This document shows, in pieces, positions 1 through 8,344 of a stretch of 64,000 nt of DNA. Under the pieces are notes generated by a model that saw only the letters and a list, made by a program, of their open reading frames with translations, searched no databases and was not told the DNA's origin. Location: the NCBI GenBank assembly GCA_003573975.1, contig AP018533.1, forward strand, positions 1,674,001-1,738,000. The letters are read 5' to 3'. A program made the translations under genes and the position numbers. This DNA is from Clostridiales bacterium CCNA10 (GTDB lineage Bacteria; Bacillota; Clostridia; Oscillospirales; Oscillospiraceae). Each line of letters starts with the position of its first letter. The first letter of the stretch is position 1.

Positions 1-131
1 TTAGAAATTAGGAATTAGGAATTTTATGCCCGGGGGCTTGGCAATTTTACAAATCAGGAGTTAGGAGATGGGAGCTTTGGCGTTCGGCGCGGACGGCCTG
101 CTTGTCGTTCGCCCCATAATTCCTAATTAGA
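1..131. repeat. AT-rich intergenic inverted repeat beside asd
   Basis: The stretch opens with two tandem copies of an AATTAGG-type unit (about 5-23) and closes with the complementary TAATTCCTAATTAG (about 117-130), so the ends can pair. Nothing in between looks coding. It resembles a short dispersed intergenic repeat; whether it recurs in the host genome cannot be seen here. Confidence 0.35.
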
Positions 132-139
132 CCATGGCA

Positions 140-1231
140 TTACTTGCGGTCCATATAGCCCTCAGCGCACAGCAGCTCGGCCAGCAGGACCGCGCCGCCG
201 GCAGCACCCCGGAGGGTGTTGTGGCTCAGGCCCACGAATTTATAGTCGTACTGGGTGTCAGGACGCAGGCGGCCCAGAGAGACGGCCATGCCGCCCTCCA
301 GCTCACGGTCCAGCTTGGCCTGGGGACGGTCGGGCTCCTCGAAATAGTGGAGGAACTGCTTGGGGGCGGAGGGGAGATCCAGCTCCTGAGCGCGGCCCTT
401 GAAGCCGGCCCAGTCCGCCTTGATCTGCTCCATGGAGGGCGCCTCGCCCCGGAAGGAGACGAACACAGCGGCGGTGTGGCCGTTGGACACGGGGACGCGG
501 AGGCACTGGGCGGTGATGGCGGGGCCCTCGGCCTTGACGATCCGGCCGTCCTCCACCTTGCCCCAGACCTTCAGGGGCTCCTGCTCGCTCTTCTCCTCCT
601 CGCCGCCGATGTAGGGGATCAGGTTATCCACCATCTCGGGCCAGCGCTCGAAGGTCTTGCCCGCGCCGGAGATGGCCTGGTAGGTACACACCAGCACCTT
701 GTCGATCCCGTACTTCAGCAGGGGGTGCAGGGCGGGGGCATAGGACTGGATGGAGCAGTTGGACTTGACGGCAATGAAGCCGCGCTGGGTGCCCAGGCGC
801 TTGCGCTGGGCGGCGATGACCTCCAGGTGCTCCGGGTTCATCTCGGGCACCACCATGGGCACATCCTCCGTCCAGCGGTGGGCGGAGTTGTTGGACACCA
901 CGGGGCACTCGGCCTTGGCATAGCGCTCCTCCAGAGCGCGGATCTCGTCCTTCTTCATATCCACGGCACAGAACACAAAGTCCACCATGCCGGCGATCTT
1001 TTCCACATCGGCCTGGGCGTCCATCACCACCAGCTCCTTAGCCTCGGCGGGGATGGGGGTATCCATGGCCCAGCGGCCTGCCACGGCCTGCTCATAGGGC
1101 TGCCCGGCGGAGCGGGGGCTGGCGGCCAGGACGGTCAGCTGGAACCAGGGGTGGTTCTCCATCAGGGTGACGAAGCGCTGACCCACCATGCCGGTGGCGC
1201 CGATGATGCCTACTTTGTACTTCTTTTCCAT
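140..1231 (-). CDS. asd: Aspartate-semialdehyde dehydrogenase (host)
   Basis: Reduces aspartyl phosphate to aspartate semialdehyde with NADPH, the branch point to lysine/diaminopimelate, threonine and methionine. The 363-residue product has the N-terminal dinucleotide-binding GATGMVG, the nucleophile in SNCS (Cys159) and the acid/base His252 in NGHTAAV, in the order and spacing of the family. The ATG at 1231 is chosen because GGAGG lies 9 nt upstream; a TTG two codons earlier sits too close to it. The gene is read leftwards and is preceded by a lysine riboswitch with an intrinsic terminator, so high lysine should switch it off. It is host sequence outside the prophage. Confidence 0.96.
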   Translation of the reverse strand: MEKKYKVGIIGATGMVGQRFVTLMENHPWFQLTVLAASPRSAGQPYEQAVAGRWAMDTPIPAEAKELVVMDAQADVEKIAGMVDFVFCAVDMKKDEIRALEERYAKAECPVVSNNSAHRWTEDVPMVVPEMNPEHLEVIAAQRKRLGTQRGFIAVKSNCSIQSYAPALHPLLKYGIDKVLVCTYQAISGAGKTFERWPEMVDNLIPYIGGEEEKSEQEPLKVWGKVEDGRIVKAEGPAITAQCLRVPVSNGHTAAVFVSFRGEAPSMEQIKADWAGFKGRAQELDLPSAPKQFLHYFEEPDRPQAKLDRELEGGMAVSLGRLRPDTQYDYKFVGLSHNTLRGAAGGAVLLAELLCAEGYMDRK

Positions 1232-1317
1232 TTTCAACTACCTCCATAACGGCTCAGGGCCATTGTATGCCCCTCTGCCGAGATCGATGTGTCCGGAGCC
1301 GGAAATCGTTTCCGCAA

Positions 1318-1359
1318 GAAAAAAAGAAATCAGCGGCTTTTCAAGCGGCTGATTTTGTA
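1318..1359 (-). terminator. Riboswitch-controlled terminator before asd
   Basis: On the minus strand AAATCAGC pairs with GCTGATTT around a small inner stem (1329-1358), followed by a U-rich run (TTTCTTTTTTTCTT). It lies between the lysine aptamer and asd, as expected for transcription attenuation. Confidence 0.8.
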
Positions 1360-1403
1360 CTATAATGTCAGCTGTGGTCTGGCTTCAGACCAGCCGGCAA
1401 AAT

Positions 1404-1598
1404 GTTTACAAAAGCAGACAGCGCTCCATCAGGGTACCGCCCTGATGACAGTCGAAAGGCTGTTGACCCGGCGACCAGGGCCCGCCCCCTCCGGGCAGGG
1501 GGGCCCTTCGGCGGCCTTCCCTTTGGGCGTGGATGGACGGGAACCGGCTCCCTGGCCACGCTTACTGATGTCGGCCGCTACCTCTATCTTGCAAAAAC
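1404..1598 (-). ncRNA. Lysine riboswitch (L box) in the asd leader
   Basis: Read on the minus strand the leader contains the conserved L-box blocks in order: AGATAGAGGTAGCG near 1588, CATCAGTA soon after, then GGCCGCCGAAG (about 1505-1515) and a closing AGCGCTGTCT (about 1417-1427). The 5' and 3' ends pair as a P1 stem around 1584-1598 and 1404-1421. An intrinsic terminator lies between it and asd. Known members sense lysine and terminate transcription of lysine-pathway genes, which suits asd. Open reading frames across this stretch are spurious. Confidence 0.85.
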
Positions 1599-1606
1599 TT
1601 GGGTTT

Positions 1607-1635
1607 ATCCTATCATGTTTGCAGGCGGGTGTCAA
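1607..1635 (-). promoter_or_regulatory. Sigma-A type promoter for the asd leader
   Basis: On the minus strand TTGACA (1630-1635) is followed after 17 nt by TAGGAT (1607-1612), just ahead of the lysine aptamer. On the plus strand a weaker pair, TTGCAA (1589-1594) and TATCAT (1611-1616), could drive the divergent SpoIID-domain gene. Confidence 0.7.
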
Positions 1636-1661
1636 TACGAAACAGAGAAATGGGAGATACG

Positions 1662-3392
1662 ATGAAGGGAATCTTTACACGGCTTGCCGCCGTCCTCCTG
1701 GCTGCGGCGCTGGCGGCCCCGGCAGCACAGGCGGCCGGGACGGAGGCAGATCCGATCAAGGTGGGGCTGGCCTATGGCTCGGGAGCACTGGTCAACGCCA
1801 ACCTGGAGAACAACACCGGATACGGCTCCGGATACCGGCTGGGCTACTTCGACCGGGATCTGGACTTTGTGGAGCTGGGCAGGACCGGCTCCAAAGAGAC
1901 CAGGATCACCATGGTCAAGGCCCAGAACACCTGGGTCAGCGGCTCCTCCTATTCCAATTCCGACAATGGCGGCGCGGTGATCGGCAGCTATCACCTTCAG
2001 GTGGAGACCTGCTCCTCCTATGAGGAGGCGGTCCGGGCGGCGGAGGACTATCCGGATGGCTTTCCCGCCTGGATCGATGGAGAATACCAGGTCCGGTGCG
2101 GGGCCTACGCCACCCGGGAGGAGGCTGAGGACGCCCAGGCCCGCCTGGGGAAGGGGACCATCGCCGGGACCAGCAGCTATGGGGTCAACGTGACCCGGAC
2201 GGGGACGGACGAGATCCTGTTCCAGTTTGACGGCGGGGACGGCTTGGCCCTGGGGGTGATGCCCGACGTCACTGGGGAGGATGAGGTCCGCACCTGGTTC
2301 AAGGGCAACCGCTATTACGGTGGGTTCCGCTATGAACGCATCAGCGGCGGCGATCTGACTGTGGTGAACATCGTGGATCTGGAGACCTATCTCAAGGGCG
2401 TGGTCCCCTATGAGATGAGCAACAGCTGGCCTCTGGAGGCCCTGAAGGTCCAGGCGGTGTGCGCCCGCAGCTATGCCTACAACAATCTCCGCAGCAGCCG
2501 GCACACATCCTATCACTTCGATGTGTGCAACACCACCGACTGTCAGGTCTACTACGGAGCCGGGCCCAACAACGCCAGCTATCAGGCCAACGACCGCACC
2601 GACCGGGCGGTGGAGGAGACGGCGGGGGAGTATGCCCGGTACGACGGACGGGTCATCGAGGCGTTCTACTCCTCCAGCCACGGCGGAGCCAGTGAGAGCG
2701 TCTACCATGTGTGGGGTTCCTCCCTGGAGGACTATCCCTATCTGAAGGGTGTGACCGACCCCTATGAGGCGGATCTGAGCGGGAAAAATCCGTATTCCTC
2801 CTGGACGGTGTCCTATTCGGAGGAGGAGCTGGTACAGCGGCTCCTGTCCAAGGGATACGCCGCCGGGAGCGGGATCGACTCCCTGGAGCTCACCTACTCT
2901 GAACTGGGAAATGTGATCCAGGTCAAGGTGTTCTATGAAAACGGGCAGAGCAACACTCTGAAGCCGGAGAAGATCCGGAGCGCTTTCGGGGTCCCGTCCA
3001 TCCGCTTTACCGTCAACGGAAAGGAGACCGGCTCCGGGAGCCAGAGCGGGAGCGGCGGGCTGTCCGTCAGCGGCGGCGGAGCGCTGGACCCCGGGAAGAA
3101 CTATTTCGTCATCAGCGGCGGCGGGACTGTCTCCCAGGTATCCGGTGAGAAGCTGTATTCTATTTCCGGCTCCGGCACCATCCGGCCGGTGGAGGAGGCG
3201 GGGGAGGACGGCTCCCCGGACGTCCCCTCCGGCGCTCAGGTAACGGTGAGCGGCGGGAGCTTTACCTTCCGGGGCTCCGGAAACGGACATCAGCTGGGCC
3301 TGAGCCAGTACGGCGCGTGGGCCATGGCGGAGCGCGGCTTTTCCTATGACGAGATCATTGAATTTTACTACCCCGGCGCCGTGGTGCGGTGA
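1662..3392 (+). CDS. Secreted SpoIID/LytB-domain protein (host)
   Basis: The 576-residue product begins with a signal peptide (MKGIFTRLAAVLLAAALA). A SPOR-like segment with the pattern of alternating GSYHLQVE and YQVRCGAY strands follows. The SpoIID/LytB core runs from about residue 220 and includes YLKGVVPYEM, ALKVQAVCARSYA, YSSSHGG and the C-terminal GHQLGLSQYGAWAMA. SpoIID proteins are peptidoglycan lytic transglycosylases used in spore engulfment, and LytB relatives act in cell-wall turnover; which role applies here cannot be told. The ATG at 1662 is chosen for the signal peptide and a GGGAGA ribosome site. A Gly/Ser-rich insert (about 470-540) separates core and tail. Confidence 0.9.
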   Translation: MKGIFTRLAAVLLAAALAAPAAQAAGTEADPIKVGLAYGSGALVNANLENNTGYGSGYRLGYFDRDLDFVELGRTGSKETRITMVKAQNTWVSGSSYSNSDNGGAVIGSYHLQVETCSSYEEAVRAAEDYPDGFPAWIDGEYQVRCGAYATREEAEDAQARLGKGTIAGTSSYGVNVTRTGTDEILFQFDGGDGLALGVMPDVTGEDEVRTWFKGNRYYGGFRYERISGGDLTVVNIVDLETYLKGVVPYEMSNSWPLEALKVQAVCARSYAYNNLRSSRHTSYHFDVCNTTDCQVYYGAGPNNASYQANDRTDRAVEETAGEYARYDGRVIEAFYSSSHGGASESVYHVWGSSLEDYPYLKGVTDPYEADLSGKNPYSSWTVSYSEEELVQRLLSKGYAAGSGIDSLELTYSELGNVIQVKVFYENGQSNTLKPEKIRSAFGVPSIRFTVNGKETGSGSQSGSGGLSVSGGGALDPGKNYFVISGGGTVSQVSGEKLYSISGSGTIRPVEEAGEDGSPDVPSGAQVTVSGGSFTFRGSGNGHQLGLSQYGAWAMAERGFSYDEIIEFYYPGAVVR

Positions 3393-3420
3393 GCCGGATG
3401 GACAGAAAGGCGTATGACCA

Positions 3421-4491
3421 TTGAAAACCTCAGATTTTGATTTTTACCTTCCGGAGGAGCTGATCGCTCAGACCCCTCTGGAGCGCCGGGACTCCTCCCG
3501 ACTGCTGACCCTGGACAAGTGCACCGGGGAGATCGCCCACCGGCACTTTTATGAGCTGCCCCAGCTGCTGCGGCCGGGGGACTGCCTGGTGCTGAACAAC
3601 TCCCGGGTCCTGCCAGCCCGGCTGATCGGCCACCGGCTCCCCGGGGGAGGCGCCTGTGAGGTGCTGCTGCTGACCGACAAGGGGGACGGACTCTGGGAGT
3701 GCCTGGTCCGCCCGGGCCGGAAGCTGAAGCCGGGGGCCCAGGTGTCCTTCGGCGAGGGACGCCTCACCGCCACGGTGGAGGCGGAGGCATCCGGCGGGAA
3801 CCGTCTGGTGCGCTTCCACTACCAGGGGATCTTCCTGGAGGTACTGGAGGAGCTGGGCAAGATGCCTCTGCCGCCCTACATCAAGGAGGAGCTTCAGGAC
3901 AATGAGCGGTATCAGACCGTCTACTCCAAGATCAACGGCTCCGCCGCCGCCCCCACCGCCGGCCTGCACTTCACCCCGGAACTGCTCCGGCAGATCCAGG
4001 AGATGGGGGTCAAGCTGTGCTATGTCACCCTCCATGTGGGGCTGGGCACCTTCCGCCCGGTGAAGGCGGAGGACATCTCGGAGCATGAGATGCACTCAGA
4101 ATACTGCATGATCCCAGAGGAGACCGCCCGCACCATCAATGAGACCAAGCGGAACGGCGGCCGGGTCATCTGTGTGGGGACTACCTCCTGCCGGACGGTG
4201 GAGAGCTTTGCCGCCGAGGACGGCACTCTGAAGGAGTCGGCGGGCTGGACCAGCATCTTCATCTATCCCGGCTACCGCTTCAAGGTGCTGGACGCTCTGG
4301 TCACCAATTTCCATCTGCCCCAGTCCACTCTGATCATGCTGGTGTCCGCCCTGGCCGGGCGGGAGCACGTTCTGTCCGCCTATGAGGAGGCTGTGAAGGA
4401 ACGCTACCGCTTCTTCAGCTTTGGAGATGCGATGTTCATTGGAGACGTGATGCCCTCCAAGGCTGAAAACGGCGAAAAGCCCGCAAAATAA
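3421..4491 (+). CDS. queA: tRNA preQ1-34 S-adenosylmethionine ribosyltransferase-isomerase (host)
   Basis: Transfers and isomerises the ribosyl part of SAM onto preQ1 at tRNA position 34, giving epoxyqueuosine. The 356-residue length is normal for QueA. Family motifs are clear: [11 protein letters not shown] near the N-terminus, [12 protein letters not shown], and [11 protein letters not shown] followed by HEMHSEY. The start is TTG at 3421, giving [17 protein letters not shown], the usual QueA beginning. In many Firmicutes tgt follows queA; here the prophage begins instead, so the phage appears to have integrated just downstream of queA. Confidence 0.95.
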   Translation: MKTSDFDFYLPEELIAQTPLERRDSSRLLTLDKCTGEIAHRHFYELPQLLRPGDCLVLNNSRVLPARLIGHRLPGGGACEVLLLTDKGDGLWECLVRPGRKLKPGAQVSFGEGRLTATVEAEASGGNRLVRFHYQGIFLEVLEELGKMPLPPYIKEELQDNERYQTVYSKINGSAAAPTAGLHFTPELLRQIQEMGVKLCYVTLHVGLGTFRPVKAEDISEHEMHSEYCMIPEETARTINETKRNGGRVICVGTTSCRTVESFAAEDGTLKESAGWTSIFIYPGYRFKVLDALVTNFHLPQSTLIMLVSALAGREHVLSAYEEAVKERYRFFSFGDAMFIGDVMPSKAENGEKPAK

Positions 4492-4687
4492 GGGTTTTTA
4501 GGGAAAACGCCTTAACCGACGCAAAAACCTGAAAAAGCCGCGTGGATAACCGAAAAGCATCACGCATCGTTAGCTTTGAGGGGATGCTTATAAAATTGAA
4601 CAACTTTTTTGGCGCATAATGTTGCGGCGATACTGCATAGACTGCATAAGATGGCCCCGACCTCAGTATATGAGGCCGGGGCTTTTC
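4492..4687. other. Host-prophage junction region (probable attL)
   Basis: Non-coding stretch between host queA and the phage recombinase. Serine recombinases usually sit next to one attachment site, so attL should be here. Candidate landmarks are an AT-rich segment (about 4586-4620) and a direct repeat ACTGCATA (4632-4648). The exact core cannot be set without the right end or an empty site. Confidence 0.5.
4654..4686. terminator. Hairpin terminator beyond the recombinase gene
   Basis: GCCCCG plus CCTCA pairs with TGAGG plus CGGGGC around GTATA, followed on the plus strand by TTTT. The T run favours termination of rightward host transcription from queA; on the minus strand it would follow the recombinase with little U run. 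Confidence 0.6.
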
Positions 4688-6406
4688 TCATGTCTTGTAG
4701 GTGAATGTGTGGGTCGCACCGTTCTTGAATGTGATGGAGGTGACGCGGCCATCGTTCACGACGATGTAGTCTATGATCTGCTGGAGGAAGCTGTGCGGGA
4801 TGGAGGGGTCAATGGCTCGGATGTACTTCTCGTAGTCGATGTAGCGGTCTTCGATCAGCTTGTTCGCCATGATGTAGTAGCTGGCCTTGCCGATGAAGCC
4901 GTCGCCCAGTTCCTCGCTGGACTCTTGGTTCTGCAGTTCCTCAATGCGGGCGTTGACTTCTTCGAGCTGCTTGGTGATCTGGCCGCGCTGCATGACGAAG
5001 TCTTTCTCTGGCATGGCTTCGTCGTCGTAGAGGTACAGGGCGTTCAATCTGGCGAGGGCGTTGTCGAGCTTGCGGCGCCGAGCGCGGAGGGTGTCAATTT
5101 CATGGATGGAGTTGTCATCACCGGAGAAGGCGATTTGCGGGCGGTACTCCACGGCGTCACCGGCAGAACGGAACGCATCGAGAAGCTGGCCCAGAGCGTC
5201 GGTGCTGACGGAGGCCACGTCCTCGAACGCTTCGCCACGGAGCAGCTTACGCTCCAGAACCTCGGGCGTCGTGGCCTCAGAGGAGTTCTTGGAGGCCCTG
5301 ATGATGTTGGCAACGTAGTTCAGGACGAACGGGCCGAGCGTGGTGTCTGAGATGTATTTGTTGGTGCAGGAGGTTCCTTTGCGCCGCCGGCTGCCACAGG
5401 CGTATTGGGAGGGGCGGAAGCCGTTCGCTCGCCGCCGGTCGAGGTTGGCCGTCATGTTGGAGCCGCACTGGCCGCAGCGGAGCAGACCGGCAAAGATGTG
5501 GATGTTCTTCCTGACGTATGTTTTGTGAGAGGGAACGCCGCCGCGCTTGTTCCGAGTCAGCAGGAACCTCATGCGGCAGAATACATCTTCGTTCAGAATG
5601 GGTTCGTGGTGGTTCTCGACGGTGATCCATTCGTCAGAGTCGCGCTTCTCGATGCCCTTGCCGTCTGAGTGGACGTTATAGACATACTGGCCGATGTACC
5701 ACGGGTTTGTCAGGATGGTGCGCACCGTGGTTGGCGTCCATTGGCCGCCCGTCTTCGTGACGATACCGGCGTCGTTGAGGTACTTGGCGACATAGAGCAA
5801 GGACTGGTATTGCTCGTACAGTTCGGCCATGCGGCGGATGGCCTTGGCCTCCTCGGGGACGATGGAGAATGTCTTTGTTTCCTTCGACCACGAATAGCCG
5901 AAGGGGACACGGCCACCATTCCATTGACCGTCTGAGGCACGGGAGAGCATGACGGCCGTGACGCGCTCGGCGGTGGTCTTGCGCTCCAGCTCGGCGAAAA
6001 TCAGGATAATGCGCATCATGGCCTCACCGATGGCGGAGGAGGTGTCGAACTGCTCGTTCTTGGAGACGAAGGTGACGCCGAGGGACTGCAGTTCGTCGTG
6101 CATGGCGGCGAAGTCGATCAGGTTGCGGCTGATACGGTCAATCTTCCAGACGACAAGGTGGGTAAACTCGCCTGTGCGGATGCGATCCATCATGGCCTGA
6201 TATTCTGGGCGGTCTGTGTTCTTGGCCGAGTAGCCGGGGTCTTCAAACACGACGTAGTCGGTGATGCCCAGCACCAGCGTGACATAGGCGATAAGTTCGC
6301 GGCGCTGAACTTTGAGGGAGTCTTTGTCCACCTGCCAATGAGTGGAGACGCGAATATAGATGGCCGCCTTCTTCGCGGCCAGTTTCTCGGCGATGCGAGA
6401 AGCCAT
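4688..6406 (-). CDS. Large serine recombinase (phage integrase)
   Basis: Catalyses integration and excision at att sites. The 572-residue product has an N-terminal resolvase domain with the nucleophile in YIRVST, the arginine-rich motif VVWKIDRISRN, and the FAELERKTTAERV helix. A recombinase domain follows, then a zinc ribbon (CGQCG paired with CGSRRRKGTSC) and a coiled-coil C-terminal region. That architecture is typical of phage large serine integrases. The ATG at 6406 is preceded by AAGGAGG with 7 nt spacing; upstream in-frame codons lack a ribosome site and enter a repeat region. Its position at the prophage edge next to queA supports a role as the integrase. Confidence 0.93.
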   Translation of the reverse strand: MASRIAEKLAAKKAAIYIRVSTHWQVDKDSLKVQRRELIAYVTLVLGITDYVVFEDPGYSAKNTDRPEYQAMMDRIRTGEFTHLVVWKIDRISRNLIDFAAMHDELQSLGVTFVSKNEQFDTSSAIGEAMMRIILIFAELERKTTAERVTAVMLSRASDGQWNGGRVPFGYSWSKETKTFSIVPEEAKAIRRMAELYEQYQSLLYVAKYLNDAGIVTKTGGQWTPTTVRTILTNPWYIGQYVYNVHSDGKGIEKRDSDEWITVENHHEPILNEDVFCRMRFLLTRNKRGGVPSHKTYVRKNIHIFAGLLRCGQCGSNMTANLDRRRANGFRPSQYACGSRRRKGTSCTNKYISDTTLGPFVLNYVANIIRASKNSSEATTPEVLERKLLRGEAFEDVASVSTDALGQLLDAFRSAGDAVEYRPQIAFSGDDNSIHEIDTLRARRRKLDNALARLNALYLYDDEAMPEKDFVMQRGQITKQLEEVNARIEELQNQESSEELGDGFIGKASYYIMANKLIEDRYIDYEKYIRAIDPSIPHSFLQQIIDYIVVNDGRVTSITFKNGATHTFTYKT

Positions 6407-6437
6407 ACGAAGTCCTCCTTTTTCGGGATATTCCATA

Positions 6438-6533
6438 GGAACGTCCGACCAAAAATCCACGGACGTTCCGTGTATAACCGTAACCATACCGTAACCGTAA
6501 CCTATACCGTAAACGTAACGTAACCGTTAGATA
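6438..6533. repeat. Element A: 10-bp inverted repeat followed by CCGTAA iterations
   Basis: GGAACGTCCG (6438-6447) and CGGACGTTCC (6460-6469) form a perfect dyad. They are followed by repeated CCGTAA-type units (6474-6533). Bases 6474-6512 recur at 51308-51341 apart from a 5-nt difference, and the dyad-then-iterations order is the same there. It lies immediately upstream of the recombinase gene. Confidence 0.7.
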
Positions 6534-6574
6534 TAGTTTTGGGGCACCGCTGCTGCGATGCCCCGTATGTGTTT

Positions 6575-7492
6575 TTATTGCGAGACTGATTTTGCGAAGC
6601 CTCTGGCCGCTGCCACAAGCCCCATCGTGCCATCAATCAGGGCGTCAATGCTGAGAGGCAAGACACTGATGGAGCCGTCGGGTGCAGGCTGCATTGAGGC
6701 TGTGTCCGCATAGGGAATGAGGGCCTCGAAGAAACTGTCGGCCTCGGCAGGACCTCGCCCGTTGCTCTGGAGCTGGTGTCGGGTGACACGGGGCTCGGCC
6801 ACCACGTCCGAGCGATGCTGCCCGATGGTGAACTTGAAGAGCTGGTACGGGCGGCCGTCGCCGAGCGGAGCATATTGAACGATGATCTCGCGGCCGATGG
6901 AGACGGCGCTGAAGCCGTCCATGACTTCGAGGGCACCGATGAACTCGGTCACGTCGTCTGGGTCAACGCCTTTTACGGCAGAGAAGCGGTCAATGAGTTC
7001 ACGGCTGGTAAAGACCTTGTGTGCGGAGGCTGAGTCGATGACCTCGAAGAGCAATTCGCCATCAGCCAGCGTCGCGGCGAGAGCCTTGCTGACATTGCCT
7101 TTGTCGGAGAAACCCGCAAGACCGGCGCGAACGAGGACGTCGATGATGTCGGCAGCCTGTCCTTCGGCGCGGTAGAAATGGTCGGCACAGACCTCGTTGA
7201 GCTGCTCCACGCTCCACGCCCGCACAATGGAGGCAACGCGGCGTAGATGCTTGGGATCGGCGTCGGTCGGCGACGCACCGGCAAGGGGAAGGGAGAGCCG
7301 AACGGCGATACAGCCGGTGGGCGAGGTGAACAGGTCGATGCGATACTCACGTCCTACGGTATCGGTGAGGCTGACGCCCTGCCCAATGCAGACGAGGTTT
7401 GTGTAGTTGCTGGGGATGCTGTCCAGACGTTCAACCTCCGAGCCGATTTCGGCAAAGAAGGCAGAACGTCCCAAGTCTTTGCCGAAGATCAT
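6575..7492 (-). CDS. Unknown protein coupled to the repressor
   Basis: 305 residues, no recognised family, no signal peptide or membrane segment. It begins 2 nt after the stop of the repressor gene, so the two are almost certainly translated together and made in the lysogen. The middle (about 130-200) is helical and acidic; the C-terminus contains LPLSIDALIDGTMGLVAAA. No HExxH motif is present, so it is not an ImmA-type peptidase. Expression with the repressor makes immunity, superinfection exclusion or defence plausible, but this rests on position only. Confidence 0.75.
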   Translation of the reverse strand: MIFGKDLGRSAFFAEIGSEVERLDSIPSNYTNLVCIGQGVSLTDTVGREYRIDLFTSPTGCIAVRLSLPLAGASPTDADPKHLRRVASIVRAWSVEQLNEVCADHFYRAEGQAADIIDVLVRAGLAGFSDKGNVSKALAATLADGELLFEVIDSASAHKVFTSRELIDRFSAVKGVDPDDVTEFIGALEVMDGFSAVSIGREIIVQYAPLGDGRPYQLFKFTIGQHRSDVVAEPRVTRHQLQSNGRGPAEADSFFEALIPYADTASMQPAPDGSISVLPLSIDALIDGTMGLVAAARGFAKSVSQ

Positions 7493-7494
7493 GG

Positions 7495-7833
7495 TTAGTT
7501 CTCCTCTCGATATTTTTTGAGTACAGTTTCGACGATGGTACGGTCATCTGGCGAGGCCAGAGCGTACAGAGTGGCAAACTCGCGGACTTCTGTGGGGACT
7601 GCCTCGTAGCGGTCGTTGCTGAGGCCCAGCAGCCAGTCAACAGAAACGCCGAAGTAGCGGGCGAGCCGAACGACGTACTTGAGTTCGGGTTCACGGACGC
7701 CCTGAAGGTATCTCGACAGGGTGGGTGTCGAGACGTTGATCTCTGCGGCGATGTCCTTGGCGTAGAGGCCCCTGCTTTCGATTAGGTCGCGCAGGTTCTT
7801 CTTGAAGGCGGTAAAATCGAGTTCGAGTTCCAT
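7495..7833 (-). CDS. CI-like HTH repressor
   Basis: The 112-residue product carries an N-terminal XRE-type helix-turn-helix (about 20-65: AKDIAAEINVSTPTLSRYLQ, then VVRLARYFGVSVDWLLG), the pattern of phage CI repressors that count on a short C-terminal dimerisation segment. The ATG at 7833 follows AAGGAGA. Transcribed leftwards from its own promoter and divergent from a Cro-like gene, it is the likely immunity repressor. Its probable operators are described at 7941-7956, 8281-8296 and 21264-21279. No peptidase domain is present, so induction would not be by RecA-stimulated self-cleavage. Confidence 0.85.
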   Translation of the reverse strand: MELELDFTAFKKNLRDLIESRGLYAKDIAAEINVSTPTLSRYLQGVREPELKYVVRLARYFGVSVDWLLGLSNDRYEAVPTEVREFATLYALASPDDRTIVETVLKKYREEN

Positions 7834-7868
7834 GATGTGCTTCTCCTTTGCCAGCGTGATTGTTCGTA

Positions 7869-7963
7869 TTAGCCATTGTATAGCTCTTTTGGTAAAATCG
7901 CAAACATTTTTTGCGAGAAAACTGCAAAAAACTATTGACATTAGCCACGTGGATAATTATAAT
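7869..7963. promoter_or_regulatory. Divergent immunity promoters with operator
   Basis: Rightward promoter: TTGACA (7935-7940), 17-nt spacer, TATAAT (7958-7963). The spacer holds the dyad TTAGCCACGTGGATAA (7941-7956). Leftward repressor promoter on the minus strand: TTGCGA (7898-7903), 17 nt, TACAAT (7875-7880), with a half operator TTAGCC at 7869-7874 right after it. This is the layout of a lambda-like genetic switch. Confidence 0.8.
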
Positions 7964-8017
7964 AATCACATAGGTCAATTATCTTCAAAAAAAGATAGGC
8001 AGAAAGGGGTGAACATT

Positions 8018-8236
8018 ATGAAACCACTCGAAATCAAGGGAGCCCGCGCAAGGCTTGGATTTACGCAGAAGTACATGGCAGAGAAGCTCGGCCTCACGGA
8101 AGTCTCCTATGGGAGAAAAGAGAGAGGCGAAGTAGAGTTTACCTTGGATGAAGTCCCGGAGGTCGCCAGCCTGCTCACGCTGAACAATGCGCAGGTGAAC
8201 GACTTTTTCTTCGACGGCAAGTTGCCAACTGGTTAA
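8018..8236 (+). CDS. Cro-like HTH protein
   Basis: 72 residues forming one helix-turn-helix unit (RARLGFTQKYMAEKLGLTEV) with an XRE-like tail ending in NNAQVNDFFFDGKLPTG. The ATG at 8018 follows AAAGGGGTG. It is the first gene rightwards from the strong promoter that contains the operator and is divergent from the repressor, the usual place for Cro. Function as a Cro-type antirepressor is inferred from position and size. Confidence 0.8.
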   Translation: MKPLEIKGARARLGFTQKYMAEKLGLTEVSYGRKERGEVEFTLDEVPEVASLLTLNNAQVNDFFFDGKLPTG

Positions 8237-8269
8237 TCGAGGCCATCATCGGCGTCGGTGTATATTTTT

Positions 8270-8297
8270 TTGCCCGATGATTAGCCGCTTGGATAAT
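8270..8297 (+). promoter_or_regulatory. Promoter with second operator copy
   Basis: TTGCCC (8270-8275), 16 nt, GATAAT (8292-8297). The operator TTAGCCGCTTGGATAA (8281-8296) fills the spacer and overlaps the -10 element. It matches the copy at 7941 at all but three of 16 positions, so a repressor bound here should block this promoter. Confidence 0.7.
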
Positions 8298-8344
8298 TTA
8301 TCTTGCCACTACGGTAATTATAGGTGATTGGAGGCTCAGAGAAA

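Noticed and set aside
134-1249. Long plus-strand frame opposite asd
   Set aside because: It is an antisense shadow of asd in GC-rich DNA; the minus strand has catalytic motifs and a riboswitch.
1632-3290. Minus-strand frame opposite the SpoIID gene
   Set aside because: Antisense of a clear SpoIID/LytB protein; no ribosome site or motifs.
4688-6406. Serine recombinase as an insertion-sequence transposase
   Set aside because: Size, zinc ribbon and coiled coil, and its place at the edge of a whole prophage, fit a phage integrase.
6474-6533. CCGTAA iterations as a CRISPR array
   Set aside because: Units are 6 nt without spacers; no cas genes nearby. No CRISPR array seen in the window.
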